A stretch of DNA of 55,692 nt. Origin: an uncultured Eubacteriales bacterium. Its GTDB lineage: Bacteria > Bacillota > Clostridia > Christensenellales > Aristaeellaceae. The notes beneath the pieces were generated by a model that worked only from the letters and a program-made list of their open reading frames with translations, had not been told where the DNA came from and did not search any database. Below, in pieces: positions 1-9,827 of the stretch. Within the stretch, counting starts at the first letter, position 1. Each line of letters begins with the position of its first letter. The DNA lies in contig OMZP01000029.1 in the NCBI GenBank assembly GCA_900315585.1, positions 1 through 55,692 on the forward strand, in the 5' to 3' direction. Made by a program: the position numbers and the translations under genes.

Positions 1-2
1 CT

Positions 3-818
3 CAGCTGGCGGACGCCGTGCCCATCTCCGGCGGCGACATCAATGCTGCTTATCGCCTGACGCTCACAGATGGGACCCGAATCTTTATGAAGGCCAATCG
101 CACCGCCTCCCCCGCCTTCTTCCAGGCGGAGGCGAACGGCCTTGCCGCCATCCGGGGCACCGGTGCCATCGGCGTGCCGGAAGTGATCGCCGCCGGAAGC
201 GACGAAAGATACGGCAGCTTCCTGCTGCTGGAATGGATCGAAGCTGCCCCGCAGAAGCGCAACTTCTGGGAGACCTTCGGCCACAGCCTGGCGCGAATGC
301 ACCTCGCCGACGTGGACCGCTTCGGCAGGATGCGGGACAACTACATCGGCTCCACCCCGCAGATCAATACGCCTCACGAAAGCTGGATCACCTTCTTCCG
401 GGACTGCCGCCTCGCGCCCCAGTTCAAGCAAGCGCAGCACTGGTTTGACGCAGATATGCGCAGGCGCGTCATACATCTGCTGGACCATCTGGACGATTGG
501 CTCCTCGAACCACCCCGCCCTTCCCTGCTCCACGGCGACCTGTGGTCCGGCAATTTCATCACCGGTGCTGACGGCCAGGCTTGGCTCATCGACCCGGCGG
601 TGTATGTCGGTCACGCGGAGGCAGATCTTGCTATGACGGAGTTGTTCGGCGGCTTCCATTCACGCTTTTACGCTGCGTATCAGGAGGTCAATCCGCTCCA
701 AGCCGGCTACGACGAGCGCCGCGATCTGTACAACCTCAATCACCTGCTGAATCACCTGAACCTGTTCGGCGCGGGGTACCTTTCCTCCGCGGAGCGTATC
801 GTGAGAAGGTACGCCTGA
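3..818 (+). CDS. Fructosamine kinase / aminoglycoside phosphotransferase-like protein, N-terminally cut by the window edge
   Basis: This is a kinase-fold protein of the fructosamine-3-kinase family, which phosphorylates sugar adducts on amines so that they can be removed. The reading frame is open from base 3, and the first visible residues (QLADAVPISGGDINAAYRL) match the ATP-binding N-terminus of the family, so the true start lies before the window. The catalytic loop is HGDLWSGNF and the metal-binding Asp is in the later LIDPAVYVGHAEADLAMTE segment. Family members are about 285-290 residues, so only about 15-20 residues are missing. No downstream partner gene is evident. The family call is firm; the substrate is not known. 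Confidence 0.85.
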   Translation, partial: QLADAVPISGGDINAAYRLTLTDGTRIFMKANRTASPAFFQAEANGLAAIRGTGAIGVPEVIAAGSDERYGSFLLLEWIEAAPQKRNFWETFGHSLARMHLADVDRFGRMRDNYIGSTPQINTPHESWITFFRDCRLAPQFKQAQHWFDADMRRRVIHLLDHLDDWLLEPPRPSLLHGDLWSGNFITGADGQAWLIDPAVYVGHAEADLAMTELFGGFHSRFYAAYQEVNPLQAGYDERRDLYNLNHLLNHLNLFGAGYLSSAERIVRRYA

Positions 819-847
819 TTTCTCATCGCTTTCTAATGTGATTATCC

Positions 848-875
848 TTGTCCTCTCATTCGTCGGTGTTATAAT
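848..875 (+). promoter_or_regulatory. Predicted sigma-A promoter of the small membrane protein gene
   Basis: A TTGTCC -35 box (848-853) and a perfect TATAAT -10 box (870-875) are separated by 16 bases, about 50 bases before the start codon at 925. Confidence 0.6.
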
Positions 876-924
876 CCCTCATGTCAACCGGAAAACATCA
901 TTGAATGAATAGGGAGGAAAAAAC

Positions 925-1230
925 ATGTATACCGAGAAGAAGGACAAGGTCGCTGCCGTTTTCAGCTATCTGGGCTGGGTCTTCTGGATCGTCGCGTTCA
1001 TTATCCGCAACAAGGACGACCAGCTTTCGCGTTACCACCTGAACCAAGGCTTCATCCTGACCATGGCCGGAACCATCGCAGGCATCCTGACCCGTATGCA
1101 CGGTCTCTTCGGTTTCGCTGCCGGTCTTCTGGGCGTGGGCATTGCGCTGCTCTCTATTGTGGGCATCGTGCGCGCCTTGCGTGGCAGCAACGAACCGCTT
1201 CCGGTCGTTGGTGATATTCAGCTGATTTGA
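925..1230 (+). CDS. Small integral membrane protein, DUF4870/Tic20-like
   Basis: This 101-residue protein has an N-terminal helix (about residues 8-27, VAAVFSYLGWVFWIVAFI), a polar stretch with the typical SRYHLNQGF motif, and two more hydrophobic segments between about 43 and 85. The pattern of a helix followed by an Arg-Tyr-His-x-Asn-Gln-Gly-Phe turn is the signature of DUF4870-type membrane proteins, whose function is unknown. The start is set by an AGGGAGG ribosome binding site 8-9 bases upstream. It has its own promoter and a terminator-like hairpin after it, so it is probably monocistronic. Confidence 0.75.
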   Translation: MYTEKKDKVAAVFSYLGWVFWIVAFIIRNKDDQLSRYHLNQGFILTMAGTIAGILTRMHGLFGFAAGLLGVGIALLSIVGIVRALRGSNEPLPVVGDIQLI

Positions 1231-1249
1231 CCGGCGATTCATCTATGAC

Positions 1250-1300
1250 GACACCTCATTTCCACTCCGGCATTGGGGCGAGTGTAGATGAGGTGTCTTT
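1250..1300 (+). terminator. Terminator-like hairpin after the small membrane protein gene
   Basis: GACACCTCAT (1250-1259) pairs perfectly with ATGAGGTGTC (1288-1297) and is followed by TTT. A smaller ACTC/GAGT stem lies inside the loop. Confidence 0.5.
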
Positions 1301-1335
1301 GATATGAAATGAGCGAAAAAGCATGAGCCGACATT

Positions 1336-1517
1336 GCGAGCGACAGCTCGCCGCCTCCCATGATTTTTGCAGCGACGTAAGGCGCTGATGATGAGAGCAC
1401 CCCGAAGGGGCAAGGAGCGAAGCGACGAAGTAAGAGCCCGACCAACGGGAGGGCCAGCCGCGGCCACTGCACGCGGCTGGAGGGCGTCGGCTATGCCGAC
1501 CGCTGGCGCAGCCAGCG
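1336..1517. repeat. Cluster of five tight GC-rich hairpins
   Basis: Within 180 bases there are five short palindromes: GCGAGC/GCTCGC (1336-1351), CCCC/GGGG (1400-1410), CCAGCCGCG/CGCGGCTGG (1454-1480), GTCGGC/GCCGAC (1486-1500) and CGCTGGC/GCCAGCG (1501-1517). Reading frames through this stretch are low-complexity and have no recognisable domain. It looks like an intergenic repeat or a structured transcript. Confidence 0.55.
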
Positions 1518-1832
1518 TCTCTGGGGCAAATACCGAATTTGAATGAGGTAAATGGCCCAGGATTATCGACGGGGCGGGGCTTCCTGCGTGTGCGTTGTGC
1601 GTGAAAACCAGTGTGATCTCATGACACACGTAAGCACAATCATATCATGAATGCCGCTATATCCGCGTCGTCAGATCACATTTCGCGAATCCTTATGACG
1701 CAGATTTACACACACATCTTCCGCCCCGTCGAGTGTCGGTCTCCCTCTGTTTCCTTGGTGGCTTCCAGGTGATCTCGACGACATACAACCGACAATTATA
1801 AACCGTCATCGACATTAACAGTGTTCACTTGT

Positions 1833-1900
1833 GGGCCAGATTTGGCCCTATATTGGACCTGTATCTGGGCCATTCCGGGGCCAAGTTTGGCCCCGGGAAT
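1833..1900. repeat. Two GGCC-centred palindromes
   Basis: GGGCCA-GATT-TGGCCC (1833-1848) is followed by a longer hairpin at 1872-1900 in which ATTCCGGGGCCAA faces TTGGCCCCGGGAAT, with one extra base on one side. A similar GGGCCA-TCTT-TGGCCC element recurs at 20177-20192. Confidence 0.5.
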
Positions 1901-1907
1901 AAAAAAG

Positions 1908-1952
1908 GCTCTGGGAACGGTGCCTGAACACGGTTCCCGGAGCTGGTTTTTT
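1908..1952 (+). terminator. Intrinsic terminator without an assigned gene
   Basis: GCTCTGGGAAC (1908-1918) pairs with GTTCCCGGAGC (1933-1943), 11 pairs including one G-T, followed by a T-run. An A-run on the other side means it could work in both directions. No convincing gene ends here. Confidence 0.6.
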
Positions 1953-2116
1953 GTTCGGTTTTCATACGAGCAAAGGGAATACTTTTTTGCCCCTAAAAGG
2001 GAAATCGAGGTTGCCCCTTGACATGTACCTTATTCCCACTCAGCAAGCAATTCTTGATACCTGACATTTTTGTTTGGATTTCGTGATAATCCATTCGCTC
2101 TACGATTTGTATTCTC

Positions 2117-2175
2117 CAGTATCTATGGACTATACTGGCCTGCTGTTATCAAATCGTTATCACGATTGATAACAG
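2117..2175. repeat. Two adjacent palindromes downstream of the parE-like gene
   Basis: CCAGTAT/ATACTGG (2117-2139) is followed by a stem of CTGTTATCAA (2143-2152) and TTGATAACAG (2166-2175) with an inner TCG/CGA pairing. There is no T-run, so these look more like protein-binding sites or recombination remnants than terminators. Confidence 0.4.
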
Positions 2176-2212
2176 CAATCGTTCCAATCAGCCTCCTTGC
2201 GATTATTCCACG

Positions 2213-2527
2213 CTATAGTATAAACGGTTTGTTGGTGTCCTGAAGCTGATGCAGCACGCGGCGGATTTCCACGGTTTTCTCTTCTTCAAACACTTTATAG
2301 AACACGTTGTAATTCTTCACGGGCAGCCAGCGCATTTCCTCCAGCACCGCGAAGCGGGTATGGTAGATAGGATGGCGATATGGCATCTCCGACAGGCTCT
2401 TCGCCGTCTCATCCACCTCATCAATGAAGTCCAGCGCGGCATCCGGGGCACTCAAATCGAAGGCAAGGTAATCCACAATGTCCTCAAGCTGTTTTCGAGC
2501 CGTCGGTAGGTAGATCACCTCATACAT
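2213..2527 (-). CDS. RelE/ParE family toxin
   Basis: This 104-residue protein has the RelE/ParE fold pattern: an N-terminal strand (YEVIYLPTARKQLEDIVDYL), a two-helix hairpin, and C-terminal strands with RWLPVKNYNVFYKV and VEIRRVLH. ParE toxins inhibit gyrase and RelE toxins cleave mRNA on the ribosome; the sequence alone does not separate these. Its start overlaps the end of the antitoxin gene by 8 bases, so the pair is translationally coupled with the antitoxin first, the usual order. Confidence 0.85.
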   Translation of the reverse strand: MYEVIYLPTARKQLEDIVDYLAFDLSAPDAALDFIDEVDETAKSLSEMPYRHPIYHTRFAVLEEMRWLPVKNYNVFYKVFEEEKTVEIRRVLHQLQDTNKPFIL

Positions 2528-2807
2528 TTTCCTTCACCGCCGACTTCTGGATACGGGTGCGAAGGTTTTCCATCACTTCGCTGTGGGTATAACGTGTCGC
2601 TGTCGAACGCGCCTCCCACTCTGCTTCCCGCAGTTGAGCCACGACGCTCAACTCATGCTGGATGCGCTGGTACTCCTCGTAGCTCACCACAACCATATCG
2701 CCATAGCCGTTCTTCGTGAGAATGACGTGCTCCTTGGTCTCGTGCACGGTGCGAGATATATCCGCGAAGTTGTTCCGCAGATCGGAAACGGGTCGAATCT
2801 GAGACAT
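2520..2807 (-). CDS. Phd/YefM family antitoxin
   Basis: This is the antitoxin partner of the downstream RelE/ParE-like toxin. The N-terminal half (about residues 1-55) has the Phd/YefM DNA-binding pattern: IRPVSDLRNNFADISR, then VILTKNGYGDMVVVSYEEYQ. The C-terminal tail wraps the toxin in this family. I chose the ATG at 2807 because AAGGAGG lies 8 bases before it; an in-frame TTG at 2813 is less likely. A TTGACA-17-TAAGAT promoter lies just upstream, and such antitoxins normally repress their own promoter. Confidence 0.87.
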   Translation of the reverse strand: MSQIRPVSDLRNNFADISRTVHETKEHVILTKNGYGDMVVVSYEEYQRIQHELSVVAQLREAEWEARSTATRYTHSEVMENLRTRIQKSAVKENV

Positions 2808-2833
2808 CCTCAACGCCTCCTTGCTTTAGCACA

Positions 2834-2862
2834 ATCTTATCATGATTTCGCTAAAATGTCAA
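2834..2862 (-). promoter_or_regulatory. Predicted promoter of the toxin-antitoxin operon
   Basis: On the minus strand, TTGACA (2862-2857) and TAAGAT (2839-2834) are separated by 17 bases. An ATTTTAGCGAAAT/GCTAAA-like symmetry around it could be the autorepression operator. Confidence 0.65.
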
Positions 2863-3114
2863 GGTTTTATCGGACATTTAATTTGTCATAGGGTGTCACC
2901 ATGATTTCTTGTCCGAATTGTCCACTATAGTTTTTTTCCCTTAATAGGTTTGTGGTTTTACAGAGGATTCTATTCCTACTGGTTTAGAGAAACTATCATC
3001 GTGCTCGTCCATGGCTTGTCCGCTCGCTGTCCAAATAGAGTCCCTATACATTGATACATTTTTAGCCTCTTCATCCTCACTTTCACTGCTCGACCAGTCA
3101 TTACCATGTGCCTC
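2863..3114. other. AT-rich intergenic region, nothing recognised
   Basis: About 250 bases between the toxin-antitoxin promoter and the 3' end of the first hybrid kinase gene. No gene, clear hairpin or repeat was seen. Confidence 0.4.
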
Positions 3115-5421
3115 TCATTCCGGGAAAAATTCCATTATCTCCCCGTCGATGTCCTCTCCCCTGGCCTGCTCTCCAAGCAATTTCTGAATCGCCATAGCGG
3201 CCTCTTTGCATCTGTCAACCAGCTTTTGATGCTGGCTTTGAATCGCCGTTTCGTCTCCTTCTGCCGCCGCTCTCTCCAATGCCCTCGCTGCCTCTGAAAT
3301 GGAATCGGCTCCGATCATCCTGGAAGTGCTTTTGAGCGCGTGTACCAGGATGCCATAGGTCTCCAATTCATTCTCCACAAGGCAGGATTGCATTTCCGCC
3401 AGTTTTCCATCCGCGCCACACGCATATTCATGAAGGAGCGTCCGGTAGAGCGCTTCATCTCCCTGGCAGTAGAACAAGCCCTTTTCCGGGTCGATGCCGA
3501 CCGATCGCAGCGACGCGAAGGCATCCTCCATCAATGCGCTTTCCTCTTGGAGCGCCTCGCGTTCAACGGGGATCACCTTTTCCTTCGGAAGGTACTTCAT
3601 CAGCAGCTGCTCCAGCTTCGCGCTATCGATGGGCTTTGTCAGGTAAGCCGTAAAGCCCTCCGCGATATATCGCTCCTTCGCGCCGATGACGGCATCGGCG
3701 GTCAGGCAGACGACGGGCGTCTCTTGATTCGCGCCATCCCTCTGACCGCGAATGGCGTGCAGCGCCTGGGTGCCGTCCATTCCCGGCATGCGCTGGTCCA
3801 TCAGGATCACGTCATAGGGCTCGGTCCGGGTAAGCTCGATCGCCTCGGTGCCGCCGGACGCGGTGTCCATCTGAATCCCCGTCTTTTTCAGCAGCCCTGT
3901 CACCACCGTGAGGTTCATGGCCGTGTCGTCCACGATCAAGACGCGCGCGTTTGGCGCGTGGAAGCGTTCGCTGTAGCTCAATGCTCCCGGCAGGTTCTTC
4001 TCAAACTTGGCATGGAATTGCCCAATCGGTTCATTGGATACTTTTTTTTGCGGGATCGTCACTGTGAACTCCGATCCCTCTCCGTAGACGCTGCTGACAC
4101 GGATCGTCCCGCCCATCATGTCCAGGAGGCTCCGCGTGATCGCCAGCCCCAGGCCCGCGCCTTCCACGGTGCTGTTTTTCTCCATGTCCATCCTTTGGAA
4201 TTTGGTGAACAGCTTACCCATGTCTGCCTCGCGGATGCCGATGCCGGTATCCCTGACCGCCATCGTGAGCAGGATGGGCTCACCCGCGTTGACCCGGTCC
4301 GCGTTGCCCTGGACCTTCAAAAGCACGCTGCCGTGGTCGGTGTATTTCACGGCATTGCTCAACAGATTAGTGACGACCTGGCGGATGCGGACCTCGTCGC
4401 CGTACAGGGCATCCGGGATCGTTTCGTCCACATCGATTTGATAGTCGATCCCCTTGTCCTTCGCCCGGAAGAACACCATGTTGCTGACATCGTTCAGCAG
4501 CGAACTCAACCTGTATTCGCCCTCGACGATCTCCAACCTGCGGGCCTCGATCTTGGAGAGGTCCAGAATGTCGTTGATGATGGAGAGCAAGCTGTTCCCC
4601 GCGCTTTGAATATCCCCGGCATAGGCGCTGATGTTCCTGAACGCCGCCCCTTGCACGTCATCCGCCAGGTCCCTCTGCGCCTGGCCGCTCTCCCGGAGGA
4701 TCATCTCGTTCATGCCCAGCACTGCGTTGATCGGGGTCCTGATTTCGTGGGACACGTTGGCAAGGAAATCGCTCTTGGCGGCGTTGGCGCTCTCCGCTGC
4801 CTCGCACGCCTGCTCGGCGGCATCTTTCGCGTCCTGGAGCTGCCGGTTGTAGTCCATCTGGTCCAGCACGCTCTTGTGGTACTGGATCATGACAAAGCTG
4901 GTGAAGACGATGTGGAAGAAGAACAGCACCGGAAAGCGCGTCATGATGATCGGCGGGTAATGCGCCTCGACCGCCGAGCGCAGCGGCGTATAAAACGCAA
5001 GGACAAAGACCACCCAGAAATAGATCGACACGAGGATACCCGTCCGGACGGAGAAGAGATAGCTGATCGCCAGCGGGACCAGCATCGTCCACAGGAAGGC
5101 AAAGCCGTTGCTGACGAAAAAGATGTCGTAGGTGAACACGAGCACGATGGCGGCCACCGTCATGCGCGTCGCCGCCTGGCGATTGCGCTTCTTCACGCAC
5201 CAAAAGGTGTTGACCCCCGCGACCATGATCGCCACGGAGGTGAGGCTGACCAAATAGGCGCGGGAGAGGATGTTCATGATAAACATGACCGACCCCGCCA
5301 GCATCAGGATCAGGGACATATCCCGAATGCTTCGCAGGTTGCGCTCATAGCGTTCCCCCACGATGATATCCCTGCCCAGCATGTCCCAGGTTTCTTTCAG
5401 CCGTCGCAGCATCGCTTTCAT
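3115..5421 (-). CDS. Membrane hybrid sensor histidine kinase with REC and Hpt domains
   Basis: This protein senses an unknown signal through about six N-terminal transmembrane helices and starts a phosphorelay. Numbered from the upstream ATG at 5442, the helices lie at about 40-185, the H-box SHEIRTPINA has His 232, the ATPase domain has NLLSNAVKYTD, DTGIGI and GAGLGLAI, a receiver carries the acceptor Asp 549 (VILMDQRMPGMDG), and a C-terminal Hpt has His 701 (HALKSTSRMIG). The start at 5421 has GGAGG five bases upstream; the ATG at 5442 has none. It is the last of three adjacent genes (15 bases after the previous one) and resembles its neighbour closely, so the two kinases probably arose by duplication. 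Confidence 0.88.
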   Translation of the reverse strand: MKAMLRRLKETWDMLGRDIIVGERYERNLRSIRDMSLILMLAGSVMFIMNILSRAYLVSLTSVAIMVAGVNTFWCVKKRNRQAATRMTVAAIVLVFTYDIFFVSNGFAFLWTMLVPLAISYLFSVRTGILVSIYFWVVFVLAFYTPLRSAVEAHYPPIIMTRFPVLFFFHIVFTSFVMIQYHKSVLDQMDYNRQLQDAKDAAEQACEAAESANAAKSDFLANVSHEIRTPINAVLGMNEMILRESGQAQRDLADDVQGAAFRNISAYAGDIQSAGNSLLSIINDILDLSKIEARRLEIVEGEYRLSSLLNDVSNMVFFRAKDKGIDYQIDVDETIPDALYGDEVRIRQVVTNLLSNAVKYTDHGSVLLKVQGNADRVNAGEPILLTMAVRDTGIGIREADMGKLFTKFQRMDMEKNSTVEGAGLGLAITRSLLDMMGGTIRVSSVYGEGSEFTVTIPQKKVSNEPIGQFHAKFEKNLPGALSYSERFHAPNARVLIVDDTAMNLTVVTGLLKKTGIQMDTASGGTEAIELTRTEPYDVILMDQRMPGMDGTQALHAIRGQRDGANQETPVVCLTADAVIGAKERYIAEGFTAYLTKPIDSAKLEQLLMKYLPKEKVIPVEREALQEESALMEDAFASLRSVGIDPEKGLFYCQGDEALYRTLLHEYACGADGKLAEMQSCLVENELETYGILVHALKSTSRMIGADSISEAARALERAAAEGDETAIQSQHQKLVDRCKEAAMAIQKLLGEQARGEDIDGEIMEFFPE

Positions 5422-5457
5422 CCTTTCCTCCGGTGCGATCATCCATGCGGTCTTGCG

Positions 5458-7779
<2,322 letters not shown>

Positions 7780-7801
7780 AGCGGTGTTGCTCCAATCAAC
7801 T

Positions 7802-9640
7802 CTATTTCTCCGACATCTGGTATTCCGGGTCCTCCGCCATCATTTGAAGCATGATGTCGGCAAATTCCGGGTCGAACTGCGTTCCCCGGCCCCTTTCAAG
7901 CTCCTGACGCACGGCCGCCTGCGGCAGAATCTGCCGATAGCTGCGCCGGCTGGTCATAGCGTCGTAGGCGTCCGCCACGGCGATGATCCGGGCCTCCTCC
8001 GGGATGTCGGTCCCGGAAAGACCGTCGGGATAGCCCTTGCCGTCGTAGCGCTCGTGGTGCCAGCGCGCGCCGACGGCCAGCTTGGGCCGCTCCTTGATGT
8101 TCTTCAGTATCCTGGCCCCCATGACCGGATGGGCCTTGATCTGGTCGTACTCCTCGTCGGTGAGCTTCGCGGGCTTGTTGATGATGCTGTCCGGCACGCC
8201 GATCTTGCCCACGTCGTGCAGAAGGCCCATCATGTAGATCTCGTCCTGCCGCTTCAGGCTGTAGCCGTACCGCTTGGCGATCTCCCTGGAATACGTCGCC
8301 ACGCGCCCGGAATGGCCGTTGGTGTAGGTGTCCTTGGCGTCGATGGCCTCCGCCAGGGTCTGCACCACGCGCAGGGAGAGGTTCTCGTTTTCCTGGGTCT
8401 TAATCTCCACCTCTTCGGCCAGGTTCTTCTGGAGCCGGGTCAGCTCGATGATGTGCCTCACGCGAAGGGTCAGCACATCCGGCACGAAGGGCTTTTTGAT
8501 AAAGTCCATTGCGCCGAGGGCCAGGCCCTGCGTCTCCGATTCGGCGTTTTCATCCGCCGTGAGGAAGATTACAGGGATTTCCTGCCCCGGTCCCCACGCC
8601 TGTTTGAGCCTTCGCATCGTCTCAAAGCCGTCCATTCCCGGCATACGCACGTCCATGAGGATCAGGTCCGGCCGGTTGTCCCGGAGGTAATCCAGCAGCG
8701 CCTGTCCCGAACGCAGGGCCGTCACCCGCATGTGCTGCTTGCTCAGGATGGTTCCCGCTATCTTGAGGTTGGCCACGTCGTCGTCCACCACCACGACCCA
8801 ATCGGCCCCGCTTCGCATCTCCCTGGCCGATTCGCCGCCGTCCAGCTTCGCCCGCCTGACCTCGGAGGCGATGTCCGTGAAGGCTCCGTATTCGGTCCGC
8901 TTCCATTCGTCGATGATCCTGAAAATCACGTGGCCGATGTCGGATTCCTGTACCTCCGGCAGCAGCAGGAACACTTGGTTTAACCCGCTTTCCAGCATCA
9001 TGTCGCTGGAGCGCAGCGTCTTTTGCAGCTGGCGCTTGAATTGCGCCATGATCTCCTCGCGCGTGGCCTCGGAGGTCTCCTTCGACATTTCCACCGTGAA
9101 CAGCACCTGGAACGCGATGCCGTGGTAGCGGTCGAGGTACCTGAGCATGTGCCGATAGACGTTGCCGAAGGCCTCCTTGCCCATCCACATACCGTTTGAG
9201 GCATCGTTGCACTCCTCCAGCGAGGAGGCGATCTCCTCCAGGTTGCTCCTGGCGGGGAACGCGCTGTCCTGGCTGTGCTGCTCCCGCATGGCGAAGATCT
9301 CGCGCACGGTGGCCGTCAGCACAGCCGGCTCCAGCGGCTTGTTGACCAGGCCCGCCGCGCCTTTCACCTGGCTCACCAGCTCCCGGCTGTCGGCATCCGC
9401 CATCAGGAGCACAGGGACATCTCCATGCGCGCTGTGCTTCAAGGCGGAGATGGCTTCAAACCCGCCGAGCTCCCATAGGACGTTGCCCAGCAAGATCAGG
9501 TCCGGCTGGTTGTCTTTGAGGAAGTCCAGCAGTGTCTGCGCGGAATTGAAGCCGGTCATGCGCATCTGCTGCCGGCACAGGATCTGTCCGGCGGTCCGCA
9601 GGGCAGAAACATCGCTGTCCGCAACGACGATCCAATTCAT
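7802..9640 (-). CDS. Response regulator with degenerate REC, REC and HD-GYP domains
   Basis: This protein is a predicted cyclic-di-GMP phosphodiesterase under receiver control. From the ATG at 9640 (GGGAGG about nine bases upstream) the order is: a receiver-like domain (1-125) in which the phospho-acceptor Asp is replaced by Gly 52 (DLILLGNVL); a middle region (about 150-250) resembling a worn-out GGDEF domain (LRSSDMMLESGLNQVFLLLP); an intact receiver (VVVVDDD, then LILMDVRMPGMDG); and a C-terminal HD-GYP domain with HDVGKIG, HPVMGA, HHERYDG and GYPDG. An upstream promoter-like module at 9721-9768 suggests it begins its own transcript with the two kinases. Confidence 0.9.
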   Translation of the reverse strand: MNWIVVADSDVSALRTAGQILCRQQMRMTGFNSAQTLLDFLKDNQPDLILLGNVLWELGGFEAISALKHSAHGDVPVLLMADADSRELVSQVKGAAGLVNKPLEPAVLTATVREIFAMREQHSQDSAFPARSNLEEIASSLEECNDASNGMWMGKEAFGNVYRHMLRYLDRYHGIAFQVLFTVEMSKETSEATREEIMAQFKRQLQKTLRSSDMMLESGLNQVFLLLPEVQESDIGHVIFRIIDEWKRTEYGAFTDIASEVRRAKLDGGESAREMRSGADWVVVVDDDVANLKIAGTILSKQHMRVTALRSGQALLDYLRDNRPDLILMDVRMPGMDGFETMRRLKQAWGPGQEIPVIFLTADENAESETQGLALGAMDFIKKPFVPDVLTLRVRHIIELTRLQKNLAEEVEIKTQENENLSLRVVQTLAEAIDAKDTYTNGHSGRVATYSREIAKRYGYSLKRQDEIYMMGLLHDVGKIGVPDSIINKPAKLTDEEYDQIKAHPVMGARILKNIKERPKLAVGARWHHERYDGKGYPDGLSGTDIPEEARIIAVADAYDAMTSRRSYRQILPQAAVRQELERGRGTQFDPEFADIMLQMMAEDPEYQMSEK

Positions 9641-9720
9641 AGGTTCTGCCTCCCCGTGTGATGGTCGGTTCTTCTCGTCTGCCAACATAAAAAGCCATTA
9701 TTATCCAGCCTCTGAGAATA

Positions 9721-9768
9721 GCATACACCCTTTTCCCTCAGAGCGCATCACCCGAAAGGGTAGTATTT
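9721..9768 (-). promoter_or_regulatory. Conserved promoter/operator module, copy 1
   Basis: On the minus strand it reads AAATACTACCC-TTTC-GGGTGATGCG, then a 13-base spacer, then GGGTGTATGCT. The imperfect palindrome (TACCC-N4-GGGT) looks like a LuxR-type activator site and TATGCT like a -10 box. The same two blocks occur at 16095-16143 with a 14-base spacer. It lies about 80-130 bases before the REC-HD-GYP start codon. Confidence 0.6.
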
Positions 9769-9827
9769 CGATGCAGACCTTGTAATTCCCATAAAGAATC
9801 ACTTTATGAAGTATTTCCTATATAAAT

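Larger units (their letters stand above)
1518..2116. other. Non-coding stretch with a terminator hairpin and GGCC palindromes
   Basis: I see no supportable gene here. An open frame at 1821-2021 overlaps strong hairpins and has no domain. The palindromes at 1833-1900 and the terminator at 1908-1952 are listed separately; the rest shows nothing recognisable. Confidence 0.5.

Noticed and set aside
1243..1629. Minus-strand open frames in the hairpin-rich region
   Set aside because: They run through five palindromes and a terminator, have no ribosome binding site and no domain.
1821..2021. 66-codon open frame
   Set aside because: It covers two palindromes and an intrinsic terminator, and has no Shine-Dalgarno sequence.
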